Assembly: GCA_016649785.1 (NCBI GenBank)
Contig: JAENXB010000088.1
Location: 1 to 10,493, forward strand
Source: Flavobacteriaceae bacterium
GTDB lineage: Bacteria; Bacteroidota; Bacteroidia; Flavobacteriales; Flavobacteriaceae
Direction: 5' to 3'
DNA length: 10,493 nt
Made by a program: the position numbers and the translations under genes. The notes below the pieces were generated by a model. The model did not search any database and was not told the origin of the DNA. It saw only the letters and a list, made by a program, of their open reading frames with translations. This document shows positions 4,517 to 10,493 of this stretch, piece by piece (position 1 is the first letter of the stretch; each line of letters starts with the position of its first letter).

Positions 4517-6715
4517 ATGAGTTCTGCGGAAATAGATTTACACAAACAACTTAAAAAGTACTTTGGATTTAGTCAATTCAAAGGTCTTCAGGAACAGGTA
4601 ATAACCAGCATAATTAAAGGGCATAACGCTTTTGTTGTAATGCCTACCGGCGGCGGGAAATCCCTGTGCTACCAGCTTCCTGCACTAATATCTGATGGCA
4701 CTGCCATCGTGGTATCACCCCTGATTGCGCTGATGAAAAACCAGGTGGATGCCATTCGCGGGATCTCTTCTGAACACGGCGTAGCACACGTGCTGAATTC
4801 CTCTTTGAACAAATCGGAGGTAAAACAAGTCAAGGAAGATATTACCAACGGGATCACCAAATTGCTCTATGTAGCGCCAGAATCTCTCACCAAGGAAGAA
4901 AATGTCGAATTTTTACGAAATGTGAAGATCTCATTTATGGCGGTAGATGAAGCGCATTGCATTAGCGAGTGGGGTCACGATTTCAGGCCGGAATACCGCA
5001 ATTTGCGCACTATTATTAAACGAATTGGCGATAATATCCCTATTATTGGGCTTACAGCCACAGCAACTCCTAAAGTACAGGAGGATATTCTCAAAAACCT
5101 GGGTATTCCGGATGCCGATACCTTTACAGCGAGTTTTAACCGCCCGAATTTATATTACGAGGTGCGGCCAAAAACCAAAAACGTATTTACCGATATCATT
5201 CGGTTTGTCAAACAATTTGAAGGCAAATCCGGAATTATCTACTGTTTAAGTCGGAAAAAAGTAGAGGAGCTCGCACAAACCCTTCAGGTAAACGGAATTT
5301 CTGTTGTGCCTTATCACGCCGGGCTGGATGCTAAAACCCGGGCAAAACATCAGGACATGTTCATCATGGAGGATGTAGACGTGGTAGTTGCAACCATCGC
5401 CTTTGGGATGGGAATAGACAAACCGGACGTGCGATTTGTGATTCACCACGATATTCCCAAGAGCCTTGAAAGTTATTACCAGGAAACCGGTCGTGCCGGT
5501 AGGGATGGGGGCGAAGGACATTGCCTGGCCTTTTATTCCTATAAGGATATTGAAAAACTGGAAAAATTTATGAGCGGGAAACCGGTGGCCGAACAGGAAA
5601 TTGGTCACGCCCTTTTGCAGGAAGTTGTAGGTTATGCTGAAACTTCCATCTCCCGCCGCAAATTCCTACTTCATTATTTTGGGGAAGAATTTGATAGCAA
5701 AACAGGGGAAGGCGCCTCTATGGATGACAATGTGCGCAACCCAAAAAAGCAACACGAAGCCATAGACCACACAACTCTTTTGCTGAAAACAATAAAGGAT
5801 ACAAATCAAATATACAAATCAAAAGAAGTTGTAAATACCCTGATAGGAAAGGCAAATGCCCTGATCTTATCTCATAGAACCGATGAACATCTGCTGTTTG
5901 GGAAGGGAAATGACAAGGATGCCAAATATTGGATGGCATTATTGCGGCAAGTCCTTGTAGCAGGCTTATTAAAAAAGGACATCGAAACTTATGGAGTTGT
6001 AAAATTAACCGATAAAGGGGAGGAATTTTTGAAAAATCCAACTTCTTTTATGATGACTGAAGATCATGTTTTTGACAGTATTACCGAAGGAGAAGTGGTC
6101 TCCACAAAAACCGGGGGCGCGAATATAGATGAGCAGTTGGTGAAAATGATGAAGGAACTGCGTAAAAAGGTCGCGAAAAGGCTTGATGTTCCGCCATTTG
6201 CCGTCTTTCAGGACCTTTCCCTGGAGGATATGGCCTTAAAATACCCGGTGACCTTAGAAGAGTTGACCAATATACATGGAGTTGGGGAAGGTAAAGCCAG
6301 GAAATTCGGAAAGGAGTTTATAGAACTGATAGCCCGTTATGTCAAAGATAATGATATCCTAAGGCCAGATGACATGGTTGTGAAATCTACCGGCGCCCAC
6401 AGCGGACTTAAACTTTATATCATTCAAAATATCGACAGGAAATTGCCGTTGGATGATATTGCCTCTGCCAAGGGAATGGAAATGAGCGAATTCATAAAGG
6501 AAATGGAAGCCATTATTTACAGTGGTACCAAGCTCAATATCAATTATTGGATAGATGAAATATTGGACGAAGAGCAGCAGGAAGAAATTCACGAATATTT
6601 TTTAGAAGCCGAAAGCGATAAAATAGAAGATGCCATGAAGGAGTTTGACGGGGAATACGACCTTGAAGAACTGCGGCTGTACCGGATCAAATTTATAAGC
6701 GAAGTGGCTAATTAA
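4517..6715 (+). CDS. recQ: ATP-dependent DNA helicase RecQ, without zinc-site cysteines
   Basis: 3'-5' DNA helicase in recombination and fork repair. The 732 residues contain Walker A PTGGGKS (43-49), DEAH (144-147), the aromatic-rich loop SEWGHDFRPEY (150-160), motif III GLTATA (178-183), motif V IAFGMGIDKP (294-303) and motif VI QETGRAGRDG (322-331). RQC region follows (about 376-525), then HRDC (about 540-612, LDVPPFAVF...IHGVGEGKARKFG) and an acidic C-terminal domain (613-732) that may be helix-turn-helix. It is longer than E. coli RecQ (about 610). In the zinc module, the four cysteines of E. coli RecQ are missing: Ser379 sits at the first site and GEGASMDDN (397-405) replaces the CxxCxxC cluster; there is no cysteine after Cys336. 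Helicase motifs are intact, so it is likely active. It is divergent from kdsD. Confidence 0.95.
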   Translation: MSSAEIDLHKQLKKYFGFSQFKGLQEQVITSIIKGHNAFVVMPTGGGKSLCYQLPALISDGTAIVVSPLIALMKNQVDAIRGISSEHGVAHVLNSSLNKSEVKQVKEDITNGITKLLYVAPESLTKEENVEFLRNVKISFMAVDEAHCISEWGHDFRPEYRNLRTIIKRIGDNIPIIGLTATATPKVQEDILKNLGIPDADTFTASFNRPNLYYEVRPKTKNVFTDIIRFVKQFEGKSGIIYCLSRKKVEELAQTLQVNGISVVPYHAGLDAKTRAKHQDMFIMEDVDVVVATIAFGMGIDKPDVRFVIHHDIPKSLESYYQETGRAGRDGGEGHCLAFYSYKDIEKLEKFMSGKPVAEQEIGHALLQEVVGYAETSISRRKFLLHYFGEEFDSKTGEGASMDDNVRNPKKQHEAIDHTTLLLKTIKDTNQIYKSKEVVNTLIGKANALILSHRTDEHLLFGKGNDKDAKYWMALLRQVLVAGLLKKDIETYGVVKLTDKGEEFLKNPTSFMMTEDHVFDSITEGEVVSTKTGGANIDEQLVKMMKELRKKVAKRLDVPPFAVFQDLSLEDMALKYPVTLEELTNIHGVGEGKARKFGKEFIELIARYVKDNDILRPDDMVVKSTGAHSGLKLYIIQNIDRKLPLDDIASAKGMEMSEFIKEMEAIIYSGTKLNINYWIDEILDEEQQEEIHEYFLEAESDKIEDAMKEFDGEYDLEELRLYRIKFISEVAN

Positions 6716-6832
6716 AGTTTTAATAATTAATAAATCCGGTGTCGGTTTAAAAAATTGTTGGTATTTTTCTTCCTGGTTTTCCGGTAATAATTGTTTAATC
6801 CCGCCATATTTTCTTAAAAACAGCTTAAGAGG

Positions 6833-6864
6833 TTTTAGCTTACTTTTTCAATTCCTTATATTTG
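6833..6864 (+). promoter_or_regulatory. Promoter for the dual prolyl isomerase gene
   Basis: TATATTTG at 6857-6864 is an exact TAnnTTTG match; TTTT at 6833-6836, 20 nt upstream, may serve as the -33 element. Transcription would start near 6871, leaving a leader of under 20 nt with no Shine-Dalgarno sequence, as usual in this phylum. The rest of the 173-bp spacer after recQ shows no clear terminator. Confidence 0.6.
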
Positions 6865-6888
6865 CAGGAATAATTTTAAACTAGCGAC

Positions 6889-7821
6889 ATGAAAGATGGA
6901 TTATACGCAAAATTTCATACCTCTAAAGGAGAAATTTTAACGAAACTTGAATTTGAGAAAACACCGGGAACAGTTGGAAATTTTGTCGGCCTGGCCGAAG
7001 GAAATTTGGAGAACAAGGCGCTTCCACAGGGAAAACCATATTATGACGGATTGAAATTTCACAGGGTGCTCCCCAATTTTATGATCCAGGGCGGCGATCC
7101 CAAAGGAAACGGCACCGGTGGCCCGGGTTACAACTTTCCCGATGAATTTCACCCTGATTTGAAGCACGATGCTCCGGGAAAACTATCTATGGCCAATGCA
7201 GGTCCCGGAACCAATGGAAGTCAGTTTTTTATCACCCATACCGAAACTCCCTGGCTGGACGGAAAACACACGGTTTTTGGACAGGTAGTGGAAGGCCAGG
7301 ATGTTGTTGATGCAATTGCCCAGGGAGATAAAATCGAAAAGCTGGAGATCATCCGGGCAGGGGATGTAGCCGAAAAATTTAATGCAGTTGAAGAATTCCG
7401 TGCTTTTAACGGAGCTAAGGGAGACAGGGAAGCTGCGGCGAAAAAGAAACAACAGGAATTATTGGGTGAGTTAACCGAGGGTTTTGAGAAAACCCCAAGC
7501 GGATTGCGCTACAAAATTGAACAAAAAGGAACCGGTTCCAAAGCCGAAAAAGGCAATACCGTTTCTGTTCATTATAAAGGAATGTTAAGCGATGGCAGCG
7601 TGTTTGATTCTTCCTACAAAAGAAATGAACCCATTGATTTTGCTCTTGGAAAAGGACAGGTGATTGAAGGCTGGGATGAAGGTATTCAACTGTTGCACGT
7701 TGGAGACCAGGCCCGGTTTGTAATTCCTTCAAATCTGGCTTACGGCGCAAGCGGTGCCGGAGGAGTGATCCCCCCAAATGCCACCCTGATCTTTGATGTG
7801 GAACTGGTTGCGGTGAAGTAA
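6889..7821 (+). CDS. Dual-domain peptidyl-prolyl isomerase (cyclophilin-FKBP fusion)
   Basis: Catalyses cis-trans isomerisation of X-Pro bonds during protein folding. The 310 residues form two different isomerase domains. Residues about 5-160 are a cyclophilin: FHRVLPNFMIQGGD (57-70, with Arg59, Phe64 and Gln67), GTNGSQFFIT (107-116) and WLDGKHTVFG (122-131). Residues about 198-310 are an FKBP: VHYKGML with Tyr229, Phe239-Asp240, VIEGWDEG with Trp262, AYG (284-286) and IPPNATLIFDVEL (294-306). A charged, probably helical linker (about 162-197) joins them. There is no signal peptide or lipobox, so it should be cytoplasmic, unlike the many exported FKBPs. Frame is continuous with no sign of a sequencing join. 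It has its own promoter and a hairpin terminator 30 bp after the stop. Confidence 0.94.
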   Translation: MKDGLYAKFHTSKGEILTKLEFEKTPGTVGNFVGLAEGNLENKALPQGKPYYDGLKFHRVLPNFMIQGGDPKGNGTGGPGYNFPDEFHPDLKHDAPGKLSMANAGPGTNGSQFFITHTETPWLDGKHTVFGQVVEGQDVVDAIAQGDKIEKLEIIRAGDVAEKFNAVEEFRAFNGAKGDREAAAKKKQQELLGELTEGFEKTPSGLRYKIEQKGTGSKAEKGNTVSVHYKGMLSDGSVFDSSYKRNEPIDFALGKGQVIEGWDEGIQLLHVGDQARFVIPSNLAYGASGAGGVIPPNATLIFDVELVAVK

Positions 7822-7850
7822 AACAAGGAAATTCCAAATTTCGGGATAAA

Positions 7851-7890
7851 AAAACCTCACAGGCTCGAAATTTCGAGGCTGTGAGGTTTT
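7851..7890. terminator. Bidirectional hairpin terminator between convergent genes
   Basis: Twenty-base arms (7851-7870 and 7871-7890) are complementary with a single G-G mismatch at 7863/7878. Plus-strand transcripts then meet a T-rich run (TTTTTCTTTTTT), while minus-strand transcripts meet TTTTTTTATCCCG, so it can serve both the isomerase gene and the convergent peroxiredoxin gene. The outer core AACCTCACAGG and the preceding GATAAAAA match the lptB terminator. Confidence 0.82.
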
Positions 7891-7915
7891 TCTTTTTTGA
7901 ATAAAAAATCATTCA

Positions 7916-7950
7916 AAATCTCAGATCTCAAATCTCAGATCTCAAATCTA
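7916..7950. repeat. Tandem heptamer array (ARATCTC) abutting the peroxiredoxin stop codon
   Basis: Two exact 14-bp copies (7916-7929, 7930-7943) each consist of AAATCTC plus AGATCTC, followed by a fifth partial unit AAATCTA. The array ends two bases before the peroxiredoxin stop codon (7953-7955). Related heptamers lie at the stop codon of the CMD-family gene (2276-2303). Confidence 0.88.
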
Positions 7951-7952
7951 AC

Positions 7953-8594
7953 TTATTTCATATCTGGTTCCGGGGTTAATCTTAAATAAGGCTTTACCTC
8001 TTTAAAACCTTTTGGGAACATTTTTTTTGCTTCTTCATTTGATATAGAAGGGCTAATTACCACATCTTCACCCTTTTTCCAGTTGGCCGGAGTGGATACC
8101 TTATGGTCGGCTGTCAATTGCAGGGAATCGATAACTCGCAGCAATTCATCAAAATTCCTTCCGGTACTTGCGGGATAGGTTATCGTTAACATGATGGTTT
8201 TATTGGGTGCAATTACATAAACCGAACGCACGGTAAGGGTGTTATCGGCTTTTGGATGGATCATATCATAAAGTTTCGAGATTTTCTTGTTCTCATCGGC
8301 AATTATGGGAAAATCAACTTTTGTGTGTTGGGTTTCATTGATATCCTTTATCCATTCCTTGTGGGACTCAACCCCATCCACGCTTAAAGCGATCATTTTA
8401 ACGTTGCGTTTTTCAAATTCATCCTTGTATTTGGCGGCCGCTCCCAATTCGGTGGTGCAAACCGGGGTAAAATCGGCGGGATGGGAAAATAAAATACCCC
8501 AGCTATCTCCTAAATAATCGTAAAAGTTAATTTTTCCTATGGAAGTCTCCGCATCGAAATTTGGCGCTGTATCTCCTAATTTAAGTGTACTCAT
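7953..8594 (-). CDS. 1-Cys peroxiredoxin (Prx6-type)
   Basis: Reduces hydrogen peroxide and alkyl hydroperoxides. The 213 residues contain the peroxidatic motif HPADFTPVCTTELG (38-51) with Thr43 and Cys46, the distal Arg123 in TVRSVYVI, and the long C-terminal part including STPANWKKGEDVVI (167-180) and PYLRLTPEPD that marks the Prx6 group. Cys46 is the only cysteine, so it is a true 1-Cys enzyme and needs an outside thiol to regenerate; the donor is not evident. No signal peptide: cytoplasmic. It is transcribed leftward and convergent with the isomerase gene, and is probably monocistronic because the 263-bp spacer before it contains the heptamer array. No clear promoter motif was found upstream. 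Confidence 0.95.
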   Translation of the reverse strand: MSTLKLGDTAPNFDAETSIGKINFYDYLGDSWGILFSHPADFTPVCTTELGAAAKYKDEFEKRNVKMIALSVDGVESHKEWIKDINETQHTKVDFPIIADENKKISKLYDMIHPKADNTLTVRSVYVIAPNKTIMLTITYPASTGRNFDELLRVIDSLQLTADHKVSTPANWKKGEDVVISPSISNEEAKKMFPKGFKEVKPYLRLTPEPDMK

Positions 8595-8666
8595 AACTTA
8601 TTTTTTTAGTATTAAATCTAAAATTAGGGAAATAAGGGAAGAAGCACTGTTAAGGATATGAGAAAA

Positions 8667-8778
8667 GTGAAGAGTGAAGAGTGAAAAGTGAAAAGTGGAG
8701 AGTGGAAAGTGGAGAGTGGAGAGTGGAAAGTGGAGAGTGGAAAGTGGAAAGTGGAAAGTGGAGAGTGAAAAGTGGAAA
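8667..8778. repeat. Sixteen tandem heptamers, consensus GTGRARA
   Basis: From 8667 the sequence reads as sixteen consecutive 7-nt units with no insertion or deletion: GTGAAGA x2, GTGAAAA x2, then mixed GTGGAGA and GTGGAAA units, with one late GTGAAAA. Only two positions vary, both A/G. The plus strand has no C from 8648 to 8782 (135 nt). It lies between two minus-strand genes, about 80 nt beyond the stop of the upstream redoxin gene. The rest of the 263-bp gap (8595-8666 and 8779-8857) shows nothing recognisable. Confidence 0.95.
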
Positions 8779-8857
8779 ATGGCAATTAAAAGGGGGAAAT
8801 CGGTTTAGGCGGAATTTCTCAGAGCTTCAATTACCGATAAAAACGGACAAAAGGGAT

Positions 8858-9415
8858 CTATTTCTTCCACTTGATACCACAGCCCATTCCGGGTTTTTGG
8901 GGTTGAGGAACTTTTCGGTTGTTCAGGACTGAATCCAAAGCTTCACGCAAATCCCGTCCATTTGCCGGGATCCCGTTACCCGGACGGGATTCATCCAGCT
9001 GCCCGCGGTAAATGAGTTTTAATTTTGAATCGAATAAATAGAAATCGGGGGTACAGGCGGCATCGTAAGCTTTGGCAACCTCCTGGGTTTGGTCGTATAA
9101 ATAAGGAAAGGGATAGTGATATTTTTCTGCGGATTTTTTCATCAGCTCCGGATGATCTTCGGGATAATCTTCTACGTTATTGCTCATGATCGCGACAAAC
9201 CCGAATCCGGAAACCCTGTAATCATTGGCCAGCCTAACAATTTCTTCATTTACATGTTTCACAAACGGGCAATGGTTGCAAATAAACATAATTACCGTAC
9301 CTTTTTCACCTTTTAATTCTTTTAAACTTAATAGTTTGCCACTGATGGAATCGGGGAGAACAAATTTCGGTGCTTTGGTTCCCAAAGGGAGCATAGTTGA
9401 TGCAGTTAAGGCCAT
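8858..9415 (-). CDS. Thioredoxin-fold redoxin family protein (AhpC/TSA-like, CxxC)
   Basis: Thioredoxin-fold protein of 185 residues, close to a widespread 'thioredoxin family protein' group of about 185-200 residues. It has the active-site motif CNHCPFVK (Cys46, Cys49), a redoxin-type N-terminus LGTKAPKFVLPD, and the cis-proline region ACTPDFYLFD (Cys121, Pro123). The C-terminal GMGCGIKWK (Cys179) is a conserved tail in this group. The four cysteines suggest thiol-disulfide chemistry, but the true substrate is unknown. The N-terminus MALTASTMLPLG is not a convincing signal peptide, so it is probably cytoplasmic. The ATG at 9415 lies about 30 nt from the likely transcript start set by the -7 element at 9453-9460. 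It is divergent from the Mpo1-like gene. Confidence 0.9.
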   Translation of the reverse strand: MALTASTMLPLGTKAPKFVLPDSISGKLLSLKELKGEKGTVIMFICNHCPFVKHVNEEIVRLANDYRVSGFGFVAIMSNNVEDYPEDHPELMKKSAEKYHYPFPYLYDQTQEVAKAYDAACTPDFYLFDSKLKLIYRGQLDESRPGNGIPANGRDLREALDSVLNNRKVPQPQKPGMGCGIKWKK

Positions 9416-9452
9416 TGTTAAAGGTTTAATTATGAATTGAATTGACTGATCA

Positions 9453-9460
9453 CAAATTTA
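9453..9460 (-). promoter_or_regulatory. Probable -7 element for the thioredoxin-fold gene
   Basis: The minus strand reads TAAATTTG, an exact TAnnTTTG match, giving a transcript start near 9446 and a leader of about 30 nt. A -33 box is not clear in the AT-rich sequence upstream. Confidence 0.45.
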
Positions 9461-9485
9461 ACATGTTTATTTTAAATAAATCTTT

Positions 9486-9944
9486 ATGAGAAGCTTAGAT
9501 CAATGGTTTTCAGAATATGCTGTCAGCCATCAAAATAAAACCAACCAGGCTATTCATTACATCTGTGTTCCGGCTATTTTCTTTTCCATCGTTGGATTAT
9601 TGATGAGTATGCCTGCAGGGTTTTTGAAAGGACTGATCCCGCGAGATTTGCCTTTAATTGAAAACTGGGCGAGCTTTTTCCTGATTTTTGTGCTCGTTTT
9701 CTATTTCCGTTTATCGGTAAGCATGGGATTAAAAATGCTATTGTTTGCTGTCTTATGCCTGGTGGGCAATTATTTTATTTCTTTGGTTTTCCCTTTGTGG
9801 CTGGTTTCTTTGCTTATTTTTGTCATTGCCTGGATAGGTCAGTTCTACGGACATAAAATTGAAGGAAAGAAGCCTTCATTTCTAAAAGATATTCAGTTTT
9901 TGTTAATCGGCCCGGCCTGGATAGTTCATAAAATATTTAAGTAA
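9486..9944 (+). CDS. Mpo1-like (DUF962/YGL010w) membrane protein
   Basis: Small polytopic membrane protein of 152 residues. Family hallmarks are the N-terminal YAVSHQNKTNQAIHYICVP segment (11-29, His15 and His24) and the later IGQFYGHKIEGKKPSFLKD (117-135, His123), with His148 near the end. Four hydrophobic segments lie about 27-43, 62-79, 83-101 and 103-121. Yeast Mpo1, the characterised member, is an iron-dependent dioxygenase that shortens 2-hydroxy fatty acids by one carbon during phytosphingosine breakdown, using conserved histidines. A similar alpha-oxidation of hydroxy fatty acids is plausible in a flavobacterium, whose lipids are often hydroxylated, but is inferred. One base separates its stop from the next start, so the two genes are likely co-transcribed. 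Confidence 0.9.
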   Translation: MRSLDQWFSEYAVSHQNKTNQAIHYICVPAIFFSIVGLLMSMPAGFLKGLIPRDLPLIENWASFFLIFVLVFYFRLSVSMGLKMLLFAVLCLVGNYFISLVFPLWLVSLLIFVIAWIGQFYGHKIEGKKPSFLKDIQFLLIGPAWIVHKIFK

Positions 9945-9945
9945 G

Positions 9946-10281
9946 ATGGAAATAACCTGGAATGATTTTGAAAAAGTTGAGATGCGTATCGGCACCATAT
10001 CGGAAGTACTGGATTTTCCGGAGGCTAGGCAACCTGCTTACCGGTTAATAATCGATTTTGGAGCTGAGATCGGGATCAGGAAATCATCGGCCCAGATTAC
10101 CAAACGCTATTCTAAAGAGGATCTATTGGGAAAGCAAATTGTGGCAGTGGTCAATTTCCCCAAAAAGCAGATCGCCAATTTTATGAGCGAATGCCTGGTT
10201 TTAGGAGCTGTGGCCCCCGGGAACGATATCGTTCTTCTCAATCCCGATCTTAAAGTTGAAGACGGGTTGAGGGTGGGGTGA
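9946..10281 (+). CDS. csaA: CsaA-type tRNA-binding-domain protein
   Basis: A single OB-fold 'tRNA-binding' (EMAP-like) domain of 111 residues, the usual CsaA length. Visible family features are FEKVEMRIGTI (8-18), the PAYRLIIDFG strand (30-39), EIGIRKSSAQIT (41-52), AVVNFPKKQIANFMSECLVLGA (67-88) and a C-terminal glycine. CsaA was described in Bacillus subtilis as a dimeric chaperone linked to protein secretion and also binds tRNA in vitro; the true cellular role is open. The start is one base after the stop of the Mpo1-like gene, implying coupled translation. The stop is followed at once by the low-complexity heptamer region. Confidence 0.92.
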   Translation: MEITWNDFEKVEMRIGTISEVLDFPEARQPAYRLIIDFGAEIGIRKSSAQITKRYSKEDLLGKQIVAVVNFPKKQIANFMSECLVLGAVAPGNDIVLLNPDLKVEDGLRVG

Positions 10282-10285
10282 ATTG

Positions 10286-10410
10286 AAGTTAGAAGTTAGA
10301 AGTGGGAAGTTTGAAAAGAAAAGAGAAAATAGAATATAGAGAAGAGACTTTTTGAAGTTAGAAGTATGAAGATGGAAGTAGGAAGTGGAAAGTTAAAAAA
10401 TTGAAAATGG
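10286..10410. repeat. Degenerate heptamer region, consensus near AAGTNRG
   Basis: Two phased blocks are visible: 10286-10313 (AAGTTAG x2, AAGTGGG, AAGTTTG) and 10355-10410 (AAGTTAG, AAGTATG, AAGATGG, AAGTAGG, AAGTGGA, AAGTTAA, AAAATTG, AAAATGG), separated by purine-rich sequence. The plus strand has a single C between 10264 and 10439. AAGTGGA is also a rotation of the main unit in the 8667-8778 array. Confidence 0.75.
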
Positions 10411-10493
10411 AGAGAGGAGGGAGGAGAGGAAAGTTTAGTCCGAGCACAATAAGCGGCAACCAGTTCCCTTCGCTTAGGATTAGGAGGATGAAG
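10411..10493. other. Unassigned right edge
   Basis: The sequence moves from a GAGG-rich stretch (10411-10430) to unique-looking sequence with AGTTCCCTTCGCTTAGGATT and GGAGGATGAAG. No frame, RNA gene or hairpin can be supported before the window ends. It may belong to another intergenic repeat that continues outside. Confidence 0.4.

Noticed and set aside
5246..5608. Minus-strand frame of 120 codons inside recQ
   Set aside because: Antisense to the conserved helicase motifs V and VI region; its composition reflects the complement of recQ codons.
6716..6888. Intrinsic terminator for recQ
   Set aside because: The AT-rich spacer has only weak, imperfect complementarities (for example around CCGGTGTCGG) without a following T-run.
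7415..7912. Minus-strand frame of 165 codons opposite the FKBP domain
   Set aside because: It lies antisense to a clear gene, runs through the terminator hairpin and shows no recognisable domain.
8667..8778. CRISPR array or H-DNA (triplex) mirror repeat
   Set aside because: Units are 7 nt with no spacers, so it is not CRISPR. A T in every unit interrupts the purine run, so it is not a continuous polypurine tract for stable triplex formation.
8681..8932. Plus-strand open frame of 83 codons from a GTG, with repeated KWRVESGEW-like peptides
   Set aside because: It begins inside the heptamer array, and the repeated peptide is simply the 21-nt period of three heptamers. Its end overlaps the redoxin gene in antisense. 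Nothing indicates translation.

Overview
The window looks like chromosomal DNA of a flavobacterium (phylum Bacteroidota, probably family Flavobacteriaceae). The evidence is the recognisable proteins (a RecQ type without zinc cysteines, a cyclophilin-FKBP fusion, a flavobacterial style of RecG and LptB), the lack of Shine-Dalgarno sequences before most starts, and several good matches to the Bacteroidota promoter element TAnnTTTG. Genus cannot be fixed from the sequence. Most genes are housekeeping; the unusual content is in the spacers.

Layout. Positions 1-460 hold the N-terminal part of recG (minus strand, cut by the window edge). Positions 461-1221 are a 0.76-kb non-coding spacer packed with repeats: a perfect second copy of the lptB 3' end, two copies of an ~80-bp element, and several short hairpins with 2-nt purine centres (REP-like). 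lptB (minus, 1222-1962) ends in a strong hairpin. After a 327-bp spacer comes a tightly coupled minus-strand operon read as kdsD-tatC-CMD-family gene (4432 down to 2290), with 1-bp and 4-bp overlaps. recQ (4517-6715) runs divergently. A cytoplasmic dual prolyl isomerase (6889-7821) follows under its own promoter and converges, across a bidirectional-looking terminator, on a 1-Cys peroxiredoxin (8594-7953). A second minus-strand redoxin (9415-8858) is followed by a two-gene plus-strand unit: an Mpo1-like (DUF962) membrane protein and a CsaA-type tRNA-binding-fold protein (9486-10281). The last ~200 bp are low-complexity sequence with no gene seen.

How the genes relate. KdsD makes arabinose 5-phosphate, the Kdo precursor, and LptB powers LPS transport, so the left half has an outer-membrane theme; TatC exports folded proteins. 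RecG and RecQ are DNA-repair helicases. The right half deals with protein folding (dual isomerase, CsaA) and thiol/peroxide chemistry (peroxiredoxin, thioredoxin-fold protein).

Most worth a second look: (1) 56 bp at the 3' end of lptB repeated exactly 667 bp away, flanking the repeat-rich spacer; (2) a family of 7-nt-period arrays at gene ends, the clearest being 16 consecutive heptamers (GTGRARA) at 8667-8778 with no C on the plus strand for 135 nt; (3) loss of all zinc-binding cysteines in RecQ; (4) the cyclophilin-FKBP fusion. I do not see a CRISPR array, toxin-antitoxin pair, phage genes or a complete transposon.
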